Positions 32,681 through 46,690 of a stretch of 64,000 bases of DNA are shown one piece after another. Origin of the DNA: Physcomitrium patens (lineage: Eukaryota > Streptophyta > Bryopsida > Funariales > Funariaceae). Each line of letters opens with the position of its first letter. Within the stretch, counting starts at the first letter, position 1. The notes under the pieces were generated by a model. It did not search any database. It was not told where the DNA came from and saw only the letters and a program-made list of their open reading frames with translations. Location: assembly GCF_000002425.4 (NCBI RefSeq), contig NC_037265.1, positions 16,694,771-16,758,770 on the forward strand, given 5' to 3'. Made by a program: the position numbers and the translations under genes.

Positions 32681-33130
32681 AAAGATGTTATTGGTGATAC
32701 CTCCAATTTTAAGAAAAATTCATTATGACTATAATTGACAAGTAATTCTTACTGTGGATACTAATCTTATTACTATTGGATGGGCTCTAGATCAACATGA
32801 CTCAAGTACAAATAGATTTGTAGTTTGATTTGGAGCTAAAATTTTAAGTATTCATCAACATGCATATTCGCAAGTCAAAAGAGAACTTTAAGGAGTTGTT
32901 TCAGCTATGAAAGCTGAAAGGGATTATTTGATTGGTGCAGTAGTAGTAATTGAAACGGATTTCTTGCCATTGCTTAGAATTACTACTAATTGTTCAACGT
33001 CGGATATTATAATGTTAAGATGGATTGCTTATATTAAGTCATTAAATCCGAAATTTAATCATGTTGCTGGAAAGGACAATTTAATAGCAGACATGCTATC
33101 TCGAGCAAGATATGAAAGAGAAGATGAAAT
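32681..33130 (+). pseudogene. element B RNase H
   Basis: The sequence TVDTNLITIGWALDQ-like (about 32750-32790) is the RNase H entry, followed after stops by an open part from 32907 with VIETDFLPLLRI, MLRWIAYIKSLNP and NLIADMLSRARYE, the conserved end of the domain. The same frame continues into the integrase spacer to 33491. Confidence 0.75.
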
Positions 33131-34535
33131 GGTTGAAGACATTGATGATGTTGGGTCAAAATTCTATTCAGTATCAAATCTTAACAAAGAAGACAAGCTA
33201 TTTCTTGAAGAAAATTATGAAAGAGAATTATCGGATATTGGTCATTACTTGAATACCTTGACTAAGCAAGAAAATTGGTCTACAGAAAAATTTAAACAAA
33301 TAAGAAAAAAATCATATGGATTTTTGCTTCAAGAAGGATTTTTATGGAAGAGACCAAAGAAAGGAATTGGAATGCCACAAAGAGTGATAGGCAATAAGGA
33401 AGAGAAACAAAAATTATTAAAGGAATTTCATGATAGTTTATGGGCAGGACATAGAGGAATTTGGGCTACTTTTGCTAAGCTTAAGGAATGATATTGGTGG
33501 AAAAATATGCATCGAGATGTGCTCTTATTTGTAGAATCATGTGAAATTCGTCAAGCGTATTCTAATATACGACATCGAGATGGTCTTTATCCTACATATC
33601 ATTTAGCTATTCATTTTAAATAGATTGTTGATTTGGTCATTATGCCAATTGGGTTATGGCAAATGAGATATTTGGTCTTCGCTCGTGAAGATTTATCAAA
33701 TCGAGTAGAAGGAAGAGGATTGAGAACAAAAACTACAAAAGAAATTTGTAGATTTTTGCTTGAAGATGTTATTTGCCGCTACGGATGTGTAAGAAAAATC
33801 ATCGAAGATCATGGAGAATTAAATACACAAGAAGCTCGTGAATTCTTTGAAAGATGTGGAATTAACTTATCACTGACTACTGCTTATAATCCTGAAAGAA
33901 ATATAAAAAGTGAATATGGTTACCAACCGATTGTGAAAGCATTAGTTAAAGCTTGTAATGGGAAGGTTAAAGAATGACCATGACTTTTGTCATTTGCATT
34001 ATAGGCCGATCGAACAACTCATAGCTCAGTAATGAGATATATGCCTATTGAGCTTATGACAAGCCAAAAACCAATTATGCCAATTGAAGAAAAAGTACCT
34101 ATTTGGAATATTCTACCATGGAAAGATGGATTGACAAGAGAAGAACTTCTAGCTATTAGAATTCAACAATTAGAGCAAAGATGAGAAGATGTGCAAATAG
34201 CATTAGAAAGGTTAAAAAGAGCGAGGTTATAAAATAAGACACGATTTGATAAGCAGCATCGATTGAGGCCTAAAACAATTGAAGAAGGTGATTGGATTTT
34301 GCTCTATGATAGTAGCTTAGACAATCAACATAGTGCTTTAAGGAAGTTTTCTAAACGATGGTTTGGTCCGTATGTAGTAACAACTATTCATGATAATACA
34401 ACTTACTTGTTTGGAGAATCAGATGGAACAATGTTAAAAATACCAATTGCAAGGAAGCGAGTAAAAATATTTAAACAAAGATACACAGAAATAAATATAG
34501 AAGATCTTGGTGAATATATAGATATTCTTCAATAA
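33131..34535 (+). pseudogene. element B integrase
   Basis: The N-terminal zinc region has EFHDSLWAGHRGIWATFAKL (to 33491), then C-E-I-R in place of the second CxxC. The core has VDLVIMPIGLWQMRYLVFAR (33633 on), IIEDHGELNTQEAREFFE and LTTAYNPERNIKSEYGYQP, retaining D, D and E. Several stops lie between 33488 and 34262. The C-terminal part (34263-34535) has a GPY module, KRWFGPYVVTTIHDNTTY, but no chromodomain. So this is a gypsy lineage outside the chromodomain group. Confidence 0.8.
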
Positions 34536-34790
34536 GAAGATGAATTTGATATGGATAGCAAAAATGATAAAGAAGATTTGGACAAAGACTTGGAGAACAT
34601 ATTATAAATCAAACAACAGCTGGATTATTTGGTGCATACCAGAAGATGCACAGGTTCAGAAGGGATGGATGTCGTGTTGTAATATGACTATATGGTGAAA
34701 ATATAAATGAAAAAGATATTATTAATATTTAGTCATCTTAGATGTTAGAAACAATGGCCAATTCCAGTGCCAATATTTAGGGTCAGTTAA
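34536..34790 (+). other. 3' untranslated part of element B
   Basis: About 250 bp between the last integrase codon and the right LTR. No strong purine tract is seen next to the LTR; the nearest is TTTAGGGTCAG at 34776-34786. Confidence 0.5.
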
Positions 34791-36438
34791 TGTCACCCCA
34801 TCAGCATCATCAAACCAAGTACCCTCTGTACCAACGGGACAATCAGGATCATTTTTTAACCCTACATAGAACAAGCCTAGTAGGTATATATCGATGGAGA
34901 CACTCAATATGTATGATGGAGGTGCAGGATGACCACTCTGTCATTTCCATTGCAGACAGCTTGGTCATTATGTCAGTGAATGTTCCAATCCCAAAAGCCA
35001 ATGATGATTACGTGCTAGTATGAAGAAATTGCAAGTAGTCGAGGCATACTTATCAGCAATGTAATGCTCTATCCAATTTCAATAATCGGGATCAACAGAT
35101 CCAAAGCCAAGGAAAAATTGAGGAAATAAATCAAGGTCCTTAAGATTCTCCAATAAATTGGGTGGAATGAGTCCGAGCCATTCTTACCAAGAGTCAGAAA
35201 AAGAAAAAATGACCAATTCAATATTTGGGTGAGTCAGATGTGAAGGGCCAATTTGACTCAATTACGGGGACATCCAATCTAGGTCCTAGTATAGGCCTCT
35301 TATCCAGTATGAGACCTGACTTGGTTGGGTAACCCAATGAGGTCCCAAATATGGAGGCTTTAGTTCCATTTCAAGTTGTTTCATTCTCTATGCCATTTTG
35401 GAGAAAACGTCCTTTCGGTAGGAAGTTCCTCTTAGAGACAGGAATTCTGGGGAAGCACCATCACTTGTTCTAATTTGGAATCCAGGGCGGGAAAAAAGGG
35501 GACCACACGAAGTTAAAAGGGAAGAGAGGATAAGGAAAGAGGCATTCAGAGATCAGGATTTTTGAGGTTGGAGAGCTAGCTTCAAGCTCCTTCGAAAGGT
35601 GTAGAATTGGATTTCATAGGATTTGGAAGAACTTTGGCAATTGTTGCTGAAAATCAGTGTTTGTATTGGTGAATTGGGTTTTTTTTTTGCAATAAAGTAA
35701 CGGCTGGTATTCTTGACTATTTTGTGAAATTGGAGAAACTTCTATAGTTGAAACTTAGAGGTGTCTAGAGAATTGAGTATGCCAAGTGCATGCAAAAAGT
35801 TGTCATAATCTGACGAAACAATTAGAGGATATTTGACTTTTAGTGTAAAGAGGTATCGAAAGTTAGAAGATTGGGGTTGTTTAGGATTTTTGTAATATCT
35901 AGAGATCTATCAGCTGGAGTAAGGTGACTTTTGGCGTGGTAAGTTGAGGACTTCTAGGCGGCGGTCAAGATATATCAGTGTGGATTAACGATATTTTTAA
36001 GCAACTTGTAAGTTAGATTGGATTGAAACTTCTTGAACATTTAGAAGGCTTGCAAAGACACTAGTGGTAGAAATTTATAACAATCAGATTATCAGATTGA
36101 AAATTACAACATACTGAAGTTCACTGTCTAGAGTTAGGGTTAAAAATAAAATAAAATAAAATAAAAATAAAAATGAAATAATAAAATAAAATAAAATAAA
36201 ATAAAAAATAAAAAATAACAAATAATAAAAGACTTTGTACTTATAATATCTTGAAGTTATTAAAAATAGTATTTCTAAGTACTTTGTATTGAGATTAAGC
36301 TTTTATATTAAAATTCGAAATAGTTTGTATTTAGATGTTTGAAACCCACTAGCGTACTTGGATACTTGCAAACATTGTTTTATCTTCCACAACCAGACGC
36401 CCGATGTGTTCTCAAGCAAGATAACAGGTAATACGATA
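34791..36438 (+). mobile_element. element B right LTR
   Basis: Undivided copy of the LTR split at 20681-28690. It begins TGTCACCCC and ends AATACGATA. At 35067-35072 it preserves the pre-insertion version of the site hit by element A in the other LTR. No matching target duplication was found outside the two B LTRs. A 77-codon frame at 34790-35023 parallels the one at 20680-20913. Confidence 0.85.
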
Positions 36439-36790
36439 TCAATTTTGTACCTTGAGGTCTGATTTCGACCCATGTTGATAATCGGCCCTCTTCGGGTATC
36501 AAATTTTGTCTTTTTGAGTTAATTTTTATTAAAATCAACTCCTAATTTCTTCTTATAAATGCTCATATTCTTTATTTTTCTAATCTACTTTATTTTGCCT
36601 TATTTAAGGTCCAACAAAGTAAATAGAAGGCCATTTTATAAAAGGCAATATTGGTATTTTTTAGTTTTAATATCCTTTTGACTATTAACTATATTTCTAA
36701 GGTAATTTTTTCTAATACTTTGAACTAAGATCTCCTATATTATAATAATTTTTACACTCTTTCACTTATTAGTCATATTACATCACGACA
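36439..36790. other. unassigned AT-rich DNA, possibly the rest of the B' LTR
   Basis: No gene or recognisable domain. By position, if B inserted into the B' LTR, the missing part of that LTR should lie here on the minus strand, but I could not line up a pair to prove it. Confidence 0.25.
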
Positions 36791-36977
36791 ATGTGTCTTG
36801 TAAATTGAACACATATTGGGGGTCCTATAGAACATTATCATGTAGCTATTAGTTAGATAGTATACATAGAAGTAAGAATGAAGTTTCTTCATTTTTTTCA
36901 ACTCTTTTTTTGTGTTTAGTCTTGTTTTAAGAATCTCTAGTTTTCTTATCTTTGGACAATTATTTTCTTAGTTTCTT

Positions 36978-37014
<37 letters not shown>

Positions 37015-37270
37015 TCATCTTTATTTGTAAAACATCTCAGTTGATTATTTACATTCTTTGAATTCTTGTCTTCAATAATATATCTCTTAAGTTGTATACA
37101 TGTCATATGGCCTATAAGACATTATTTTATAGTTATCTAATAGATAATATGTATGGAGGCAATAGTAAGGCTTTCTTTATTTTTATCATTGCCTTGTTTC
37201 TATTCTATTTTGATTTAAGTTTTCTTATTCTTTTTGTTTTTAACAATAACTATGTTGATTTCAATTCTCT
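36791..37270 (+). mobile_element. chromovirus LTR fragments
   Basis: Two partial, decayed copies of the E/D-type LTR in + orientation: about 36791-36965, then an AT run, then about 37090-37270. Both have the 'cctatagaacatt ... gtagctattagttagatag' type block and the following T-rich tail. No internal coding sequence follows. Confidence 0.6.
36981..37011. repeat. (AT)n microsatellite
   Basis: Uninterrupted AT run between the two LTR fragments. Confidence 0.9.
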
Positions 37271-38040
37271 ATCTATCTTTTAATTGTCTACTTTGTCTCT
37301 TTTGATAATATAAAAGAATATCATCATTTTTAGAATTTTGTTGTAATTCATGTCTTAAATAACATTTTGTATTAGTTATATTGTCAATTAATAATACAAC
37401 TAATCTTTTCTATACATGACTACTTCAATTTTGATCTTACTTTATATTATGCTGCTTGCCACTTCGTGCAAGAAATTAAACATGAGATTATTCTCATGGA
37501 TTGCCTTTGCAATTAGTAGCTCAACTTTTTGCTGTTGTTGCAATATAAACCTGACCTCTCCAAGAACATCTTTATATTCTTATTTATGAATGAATTCTTA
37601 AAGTTGATTCAATTCTATATGCTTTTTTTTTAATGATATTGATTGATTATGCTTAAGTTGATGTTGATAAAGTTGGTATTAGATAGTAATAAAGGTGGCC
37701 AAGAATATTTTGTCATCCATCCAATAGATTTCGGTTTCTTCTTGTAGTGGCTATCAAGGTGGTTCTTCATTCTATCAAACAGATGCAATCACTCCATGAT
37801 TGCAATAACTACATCGACATACCTTCATGCTATGCAATTCTACTTCTCATGGTTTATTGAACAAATTATGTATAGAATCCTTCAAGCAACACGTGATAAT
37901 TGATAATGATAATATTGTATCAAGCAATTATCAAAGACAACAATGCAGTCTAAAGTGCAACCCTTTTCCCAACTGTTTTAAATACTTGGGAACTAAAAAA
38001 CACTATGTTTTAAATGCATTTTAAAAAACGTTTTAAATAC
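37271..38040. other. AT-rich stretch, no gene recognised
   Basis: No domain or repeat recognised. One 65-codon frame (37827-38024) has no recognisable similarity. Confidence 0.4.
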
Positions 38041-38952
38041 GGATATATGAAACAAACTAACCACTGATGGCGTCCCTAAACATTCATTTTTCCACACAGT
38101 CAGCTCGGTCATTTTTCCACTCTCATCCCATTAATAAATCCATCCATGCAGGTTGCGAGGTGCCGATGAGCATCTATCAGAGATGTTAGGGTTGGGGCTC
38201 CCCTCTATGTTTATCGCGGAGCCCACTTCAAGAGGATTACCTCGCCGTGTGGCCGTCCACGCTCTGCGATGCGAAGCGTTGTATTGCGCTCCACATGGAT
38301 CTGCCTCTTTTGCGGAGAGTCGTTCTTGTCTGTGTGCCTTGCGGTGGGTTGTGGAGCAGTGCGTTGAGCTTGGTTTGGCTTGTTGGGTTTGCTGATTGTG
38401 TGGAGTTGGTGGCAACCTTGAGCAGTTGCCAATGGCTCCGTATATTATTCATCTCACGGGGATTAGGAACTACTTAAAAACCGCACATTCCGCGTGTCCT
38501 CGCATGGTCCTCCCCTACTAACCAAACGTCAACTAATGTGCCACTACCTTATCGACTTCACAGCACGTAGGTTGATATCATACAAGCATCCTTCTCCGAT
38601 ACCTAGAAAAACATGAGAGTCGTCAATGGCGACGCTCGTGAAATCATCAAAAGCTTTCGGAGCATCCCACTTCCTATTCCTCCACTAACCTTCGATTCAT
38701 CCAGATTCGCTGGATTGAGTTTTGTAGCTCACAGTTCGCATCTACCAGTGCAATGAGAGTCGAGGAATTTCTCTATCTAACCAGATTCACTCCATCTATT
38801 TCTTTTACCTGCCAGTTCCAGTTGGATGTCTGACCTGTTCCCGCTGAACATTTTGACGGTACTGGAAAAGGTGAGTGCACTCACACTGTTGCAGAGGCTG
38901 CTGAAGGTAACTATCGACGCCGCCTTAGGACATGGTGACATCGTTGTGATGA

Positions 38953-38974
38953 AAAGCGCTGGCAGGTAGAAGAG
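38953..38974. repeat. 22-bp direct repeat, copy 1
   Basis: AAAGCGCTGGCAGGTAGAAG plus AG is repeated exactly at 39126-39147, 173 bp further on. The first copy overlaps the stop of a small 47-codon + frame (38826-38969). Origin unknown; flanking bases are not alike. Confidence 0.8.
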
Positions 38975-39125
38975 GATGTTATTTATTAAACACGAAGATG
39001 CAAAAGCAACACGCAAGTATCCTGGAAATAATATGTCACCTATTGGCCAACACGTCTGCTCACAAAAGTCATTACTTCTTTACCTCTCGTCATGCCTGTC
39101 CGTTGCCCTTCGCACATTCAAATCG

Positions 39126-39147
39126 AAAGCGCTGGCAGGTAGAAGAG
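39126..39147. repeat. 22-bp direct repeat, copy 2
   Basis: Exact second copy of 38953-38974. Confidence 0.8.
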
Positions 39148-40838
39148 TAGTAAAATTCCTACACAAGCATTTTGTAATAACTAAAGGATGAGCTGTCCTG
39201 TTTGCCAAACTTCCGTTACCAGATGTTTCCACATGAAACGGAGTGTCTATGAATGATTGATGTGAAACTTGCGAGTCCCAACAATGCAGTGCATACTTGC
39301 TTAAAATTTAGACTGGTATTCAAAAGTTATTCTCCCACACTGGAAATTCAATGATTATTTTCATGCGAGAAACAGTGGTAAAGGTACTGACTAGGTTGCA
39401 CTGTTCACTGTACATGTGCCCATGGCACAAAAACGACGAACTAAAAGGTACTGCTAGCATGAAGCCTCTGGGTGTTTTAGACACTCTCAATAATTCTACA
39501 ACAAGCGACTGCATCGTGTCTCTACTGCCTCGAGTCAATGGATTCCAGGATCTATTAACTATCTGAGTGATTTTCAGTGTGCGTCTACTCTTTTAGGAAC
39601 GATTTCAAACTCACGAATCAGGGCCAACATCTAAAACACAGGCCCCGCTCTGTCTGAGTGGTGCATTATTTAAAGTATGGATTGCAGACCTGAGGTGATT
39701 TGAGGGGCACGTCAGTTTTGCATGAAGAGTACGACTCAGATGTGGGTCCCCAATAATGATCACTTGGTCAAGGGAGTCCCTACCTTATGTAATGAAATCA
39801 AGTGTGCAATAAAACAGTTGCGATGGATCAGATTAGCCTCAAAATCGGTGGTGGTAAGTGCTTGATTTGAAACGAATGTGTTTTGTGGGAATGTCTTTGC
39901 AGCATCATTAAACAGACTATCAAACCTGTGGCACTCATGTCATGAAAGTTGGGCAATCAGACATGGCTCGAGATTGAAGGAACTAGCTCATACATATGTT
40001 ATGAATGTTATTTTGATTAGAGCGGGGCATGTTGGGGTGCTTGTATGGTCGACTCGAAAGCGGTGGGGTCATCGTTCATGAAAGTCTTCAAACATCCTGC
40101 AGGAGCGTCCAATGACTGGCGACGCTGCGGACAATTGGACTTGACCATGAAGGCGCGTGCTTGTGCTTTTTGACCTCAGATTCTATTATCTATTCGAGAG
40201 CAAAAAGAGTCTGCAGGGTGTTATTTTACTGGAAAAGTATGACGTAATGTTGTTAGCTAAGGTGAACTGCACAACATGCTGAAATCGAAGGTACCACAAA
40301 TCAGCAGAATGAAACAGAATCATTCCCTTAAAGTTCAGAAAGGCAATTTTTTTGTGTCGAAGTTAAGTCGAACGGCAAAAGTTGGTGGTCCTCTGATCTG
40401 TTCGACACTCTTGCGTGCTGGCCACACCAAGTTCAATGTGCTGAACTAAATTGGATATTATTCGAATTCGGAGCCATACATGCCTACAGCTAAGCATGTG
40501 TGATCCACAGCAAGTTCATAGTGTGTATATGGTCCTGCGACCAACAATCATATCCTGCCTACTCAGCCCCCTTAACAACACCCACTTCGTAAGCGCTTTG
40601 GAAACAGGGAAAAGACCACACTTTGCATAAAATATGAAACTTTACACAACGAAATTGATATTGATTAAACTAGTCTTACAAGGCGAAGACATTCAACCAG
40701 GAAGACAAGTTTCCGACTTCAAACGCGGTAAAACTACCCACCCCAAACTTTGAAGTCATCCCTCGCTACGCGGGAGTCGCTCGACGCGATCTCGAGCAGG
40801 AGGCCGCATCGGATTCCAAGAGTGCAATTTGTACCAGG

Positions 40839-40847
40839 TATTTAAAG
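40839..40847 (+). promoter_or_regulatory. possible TATA box of peroxidase gene
   Basis: TATTTAAAG lies about 240 bp before the peroxidase ATG, giving a 5' untranslated region of roughly 210 bases if it is used. Chosen by position only. Confidence 0.35.
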
Positions 40848-41087
40848 TGAGGTTGTGTGTAGCGCTCTTCTGAACTAGCGCTTGTGAGGCTTTAGGTGGA
40901 GAAGGATACACAGGACTGGAAAGGGTGGACAATTACAGGGAACAAGAGCCCTCTGAACTCGTTCAGCAACAAATCTGCAACAACCCCTCCGACTCTTTCG
41001 GCGAGTTTCACACATCGATTAGTTTCGCTTGGAGATCGTGGACAACAAAACTGACTTTGAATGTCGGAGGTAAATCCATCCAAGAGG

Positions 41088-42670
<1,583 letters not shown>

Positions 42671-42795
42671 ACCGTATCGCTTATCAGCACCGGAATGCAG
42701 ACTTGTTGAAATGATCGGTACATATGTGTACAAACAGCTTCAGAGTTTAGCATCATTGTTGGAGGCTCAGCAAGAGCGTCATTCTTGTCATTCAC

Positions 42796-42801
42796 AATAA
42801 A
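42796..42801 (+). terminator. polyadenylation signal of peroxidase gene
   Basis: AATAAA lies 126 bases after the stop codon, within an A-rich stretch. It is the first such hexamer downstream. Confidence 0.5.
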
Positions 42802-42840
42802 AAAGAAAAAAAGAAAACATAACAGAAGCAAAGCAAGGCA

Positions 42841-43038
42841 TCAAGTCTTCGCAAACTCGACGCTGTCTTCAGCGTTTTCTACACTTTCTCCTTCAAAATT
42901 CGGCATTGAAACCCTTGTCATAAAGCGTGCTAGGTATTCTATGTCCTGCTGGATGTCCTTTCCATTAAGATGCCCAGAAATAAATGTAGAAGGGAGGACA
43001 CAATCACAAGATCTCCGCTTGTGTATGCATAAGACCAA
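42841..43038 (-). other. 65-codon protein-like frame, possible gene end
   Basis: On the minus strand, converging on the peroxidase gene, a frame contains SGHLNGKDIQQDIEYLARFM and ends EDSVEFAKT-stop. The balanced composition looks more like protein than the surrounding frames, but no upstream exon or family was recognised. It may be the last exon or a fragment of a host gene, or chance. Confidence 0.25.
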
Positions 43039-43059
43039 AGGGTCTCAATAGAGAAAAGC

Positions 43060-45000
43060 ACACCAGCTTTAGTTTCGGTACCCAGATGAATCATGATATT
43101 GCCAATTACGAGATAATGATGTCTGTTACTACTGGCTTTTCGGCTATCATTGTATTTTAGATTTTTGCATGTTACATTTTATTATTATTATTATTGATTT
43201 TTTTTTTTTTGTTTTTGGAATTTACTTAATACATCGAAGTGTAAATAATGATTTCATACATATACCAAAATTTCAGCAAATGTAGAAGAAGATGGCAACT
43301 TTGATGTTGAATAGTTAGAACTGTGCAGATCTCGTTCATTTGTCCTTGAGAAGATTGTGAACCAAAACTTTTTTAAAATCAAGTTTTGTTTGTAAATAAT
43401 GATTTTTTCCAATAATATTTTAGATTTTGGTTATATATGTAGAATGACAAATTCATATGATCAAAAGAAGAGTGTTACAGGTTATTTCATTAATATTATG
43501 TATTCAACATATTGTTTTACAAGAACTTTCAACATATGACAATGACTACCCTATTAATCCATAAGTATGCTAAAGTCATTAACAATAAGATTCTATTTTT
43601 TATTTTAAATTTTAATATTTTTAAAAAATTATAGTATAGAAGGTGATGTCTTTTGGAATTGTGAATAAAAACACTTATTTCACATATTAAATATTATTTT
43701 ATGAGTTTTTATCTTGCTTTCTCTATAATATACCTATTATTATATTAATAAATTATGTCTTCTAAAATGATTTTTTTTACTTACTGTATAAACATTCCAA
43801 GCTATATAATTATTTTTGGTATATTGTAAAAATTAAATATTATAAAGTTAAGCATCTTTAAAAGAATTATGCTACTTTATTTTTTTTTAAGTCATATTAA
43901 TTTTTAATTGTATAAAAATTTTGACAAATTATTTTGGATAATTTTTTAAATTATTAAAATATAACTTTTATTCTTATTTTATAAAATAAATATATATAGA
44001 TATATACATATATTATTTTTAAATATAATCAAATTGATTACTACTACTAAAATTTGATAATTTTCATATACTACCATATTCTATACACTATGCAATAACA
44101 AAAGTAAAATCCAATCAATTCTTTATTTGTGTAGTTTTTTAACTTATTTATGATAAAAATCTAATTTTTCATATTACCATCTAAATTGATTGAAATTCAA
44201 TAAAATATTCTATTTGTATTCAACATTTTGTGACATTCACAAGTATATTCATTTAATACAAAATGTTGGCTTGTTTGACTTATATTATGTAATATAATGT
44301 ACAAATTTTCTTATATATGATACAAATAAAAGATATGAAAGAAGATTTTAATTCTTATTTATGCTAAAGCTAAATAAGAATGGCATTTAAAGTCCAATAA
44401 CTACTTATTGTTGTCCTAGATTAATTTTTTTTACATTATAATATAATTTAGTGAAATTTTCTACATTAGAAAGCCTTGGTAAAAATTAATTATATAATAA
44501 TATTACTTATTCATAGATCCAATATATCACTTACCATCATTAATATATTTATATTTTAAAAAATATATATATATATATATTTTTTTATATATATATATAT
44601 ATAAGAAAATGTTAAAATGACCAAAGATTATATTAAATTAATCATCCATCATTACTAAGCACATAGAATGTTGATCTTATTTGTATTATCATTACTTTGA
44701 TTCCTATTTGGATTGATACAATAATGGTTTTTTGAAAATAGAATTGATTCAATAATGGTCATATAATTGTAAAAATAATTGATTATCAATATTTATATAT
44801 AATGGTGTCTTCTCTTTATTCTACATTGCCACAAGTAAATTTTTTTATATGTTAAGTTAGTTTGTTGCTCACTTTGCATTATTCTATTGTAATATGTTTG
44901 ATATTATTTTGAGTGTTCAAAGATAAAAAAATAAGGTTTACTTTTAGACTATTTGGATTTTGTAATGGATTTTGTCTTATATGTGTTTCTTTCATTTGAA
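43060..45000. other. AT-rich stretch, no gene recognised
   Basis: Composition drops back to AT-rich at about 43150. It contains AT runs (about 44564-44603, which can fold back on itself) but no coding remnant I can name. Confidence 0.45.
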
Positions 45001-45019
45001 GAAATTTTTAATTCTTTTA

Positions 45020-46030
45020 AAGTCATAAAAGAGAGTATAGATGAATTTGCCTATATTTATAGTTATATTTTTTGTAAGTACTAGTTTGACAAAGATTGCA
45101 TTGATTTTAATTATGATAGCAGACAAATTTATATTGAGCAAATTGATTTTTTATATCAGCAAAATACTGTAAGTTAATTGATTGAGTATTTATTTGTATT
45201 GCGTGCATAGTGTATCCAAGATACTACACAATGGTACTTAATAGAACAAAATGGTGAGTACAACCTTGTCCCTTTATCATCTCTGATAGAACATTTAATT
45301 GCACGAGAAATTCAACTAGCAAAGAAGAAAATGATAGTTCAAATGTTTGTAGTAGAAGTACCACCAAAAAACATTGTGAATGCACTACATGAGAGAAATC
45401 TTAGAAGTTGAATTATTGTACATATTATTTATGATGAGCATCAAAGACTATATCAAATTGCTCTTCATAGTTGTATTCCTATTGTTTCACTTTTGAAAAC
45501 CTTGTGCAATAAAACATATCAGTTTATTTATTAATATAATGAATAGAACAAGGTAACATCTCTTTTTTTGCACATATAAAATATGCTGAATTAGCAAAAA
45601 AAATATACCTATTCTATTATTATAGATTGTATTTATAAGATAAATTAATTTAAAATTCCTATTTTCTACATAATAGAAATATCTAATTTTAATACATCTT
45701 TTACAATTATTATTACTTTTTTTTAAGAAAAAACATAATTATTTATTTTGTTGAACTTTGATCCAATTTATCCAATTAAATGGAAATATTCAAACCATCT
45801 ATATTGAATCTAATTGAAATTTTGCATTAATAAATGCTATTGAAAATATTTTTTCTATTTCTAATGTTTTACTTTGCATATGATACATTCAAAAAGATAT
45901 CTTGGCAAATTACAAGAAGTATTTTGCTACAAAGATAGAAGCAAGTTGGTCTATATTTATGGCAAATTGGACCAACCTTGATAAATGCTTCTTCTATGGC
46001 ACTCTCTTTTCTATAAGTATACTCCCACCA
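45020..46030 (+). pseudogene. Mutator-like (MULE/FAR1-type) transposase fossil
   Basis: Translated in + frames, 45290-45535 reads AREIQLAKKKMIVQMFVVEV, then PPKNIVNALHERN and, past a stop, IIVHIIYDEHQRLYQIAL, which follows the pattern of the N-terminal part of MULE transposases related to FAR1. Further on (45850-45990) comes LLCI-stop-YIQKDILANYKKYF, then a W-IFMANW-TNL block, matching the LCxWHI...NILxxxKKYF...W..F...W..L segment after the transposase core, with the W now a stop. Terminal inverted repeats and 9-bp duplications were not found. Long dead. Confidence 0.6.
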
Positions 46031-46435
46031 ATGTTCATGTAATTCTTAAATATTTGTAAAATACATGGATACTAAAAAAATATATTTTAATAAAGATTGG
46101 ATAAATTATTATCTTTATTTTGGAAGTATAACCATATTTCAAGTTGAGGGTCAACATTCACCTTTCAAATTATATTTAAAAGTTTCTATTAAATATTTAG
46201 AAGAAATATAAATTTATTTATCTTAATTTTTTAAAAATATAAGAAATATGAATAGACAAGAAAGTTTTAAAATAACTCGTATTTGTTGTAAATATACCAT
46301 TCTTTTTTTCACAAATATTATAAAACATATATTTGTGTATACACTCAACATTGTCTTTGAGTAGTTTAAATATACAAAAGATATGTTTGATGTTAATTCA
46401 TGCACTAGAACATTAACATAGACATTAAGAATTGT

Positions 46436-46690
46436 AAATATATAACTTGAGATCTATCTTCTTTTATATATATTTACATTAAGTATAATAAAGGATACAT
46501 TCACCTAAATAGGTGTAAGCTAGATGATATAGGAATTAGATCTATTTATTTATTTGACAAGGATAAAATCCTATTAAGTGGATGAAATCCTAATTACCAA
46601 ATAAAAATTCCAACTATTAGATAGATGTTGGTACTACCGACTAATCCTTACCTTGATAGAATTAATGTTAGATGAATATTTCCAATATCC
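46436..46690 (-). mobile_element. decayed copia LTR fragment
   Basis: Starting TGTAAATATATAAC, this lines up over about 250 bp with 56226-56475, including 'gatttatttatttgc/gacaa..ataaaatc' and the 'ttagatgaatatt' end. The second copy has a primer-site-like word beside it, so both are taken as LTRs in minus orientation. Confidence 0.5.

Larger units (their letters stand above)
38041..40830. other. GC-richer host DNA upstream of peroxidase gene
   Basis: Base composition changes sharply here: CpG words are frequent and AT runs are rare. Frames are open on both strands around 38131-38477, as expected from composition, and small frames occur at 38826-38969, 39351-39566 and 39878-40081. None has a recognisable domain, so I call no gene. 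A long regulatory region or exons of a gene I cannot identify are both possible. Confidence 0.4.

Noticed and set aside
34722-34907. Minus-strand 61-codon frame across the B LTR edge
   Set aside because: Its composition looks protein-like but it crosses the boundary between the internal region and the LTR, and is not preserved as a whole in the left LTR.
38131-38477. Several overlapping frames on both strands
   Set aside because: Open on both strands because of GC-rich composition; none has a recognisable domain or consistent start and splice pattern.
46223-46405. 60-codon minus frame
   Set aside because: AT-rich random-type translation without similarity.
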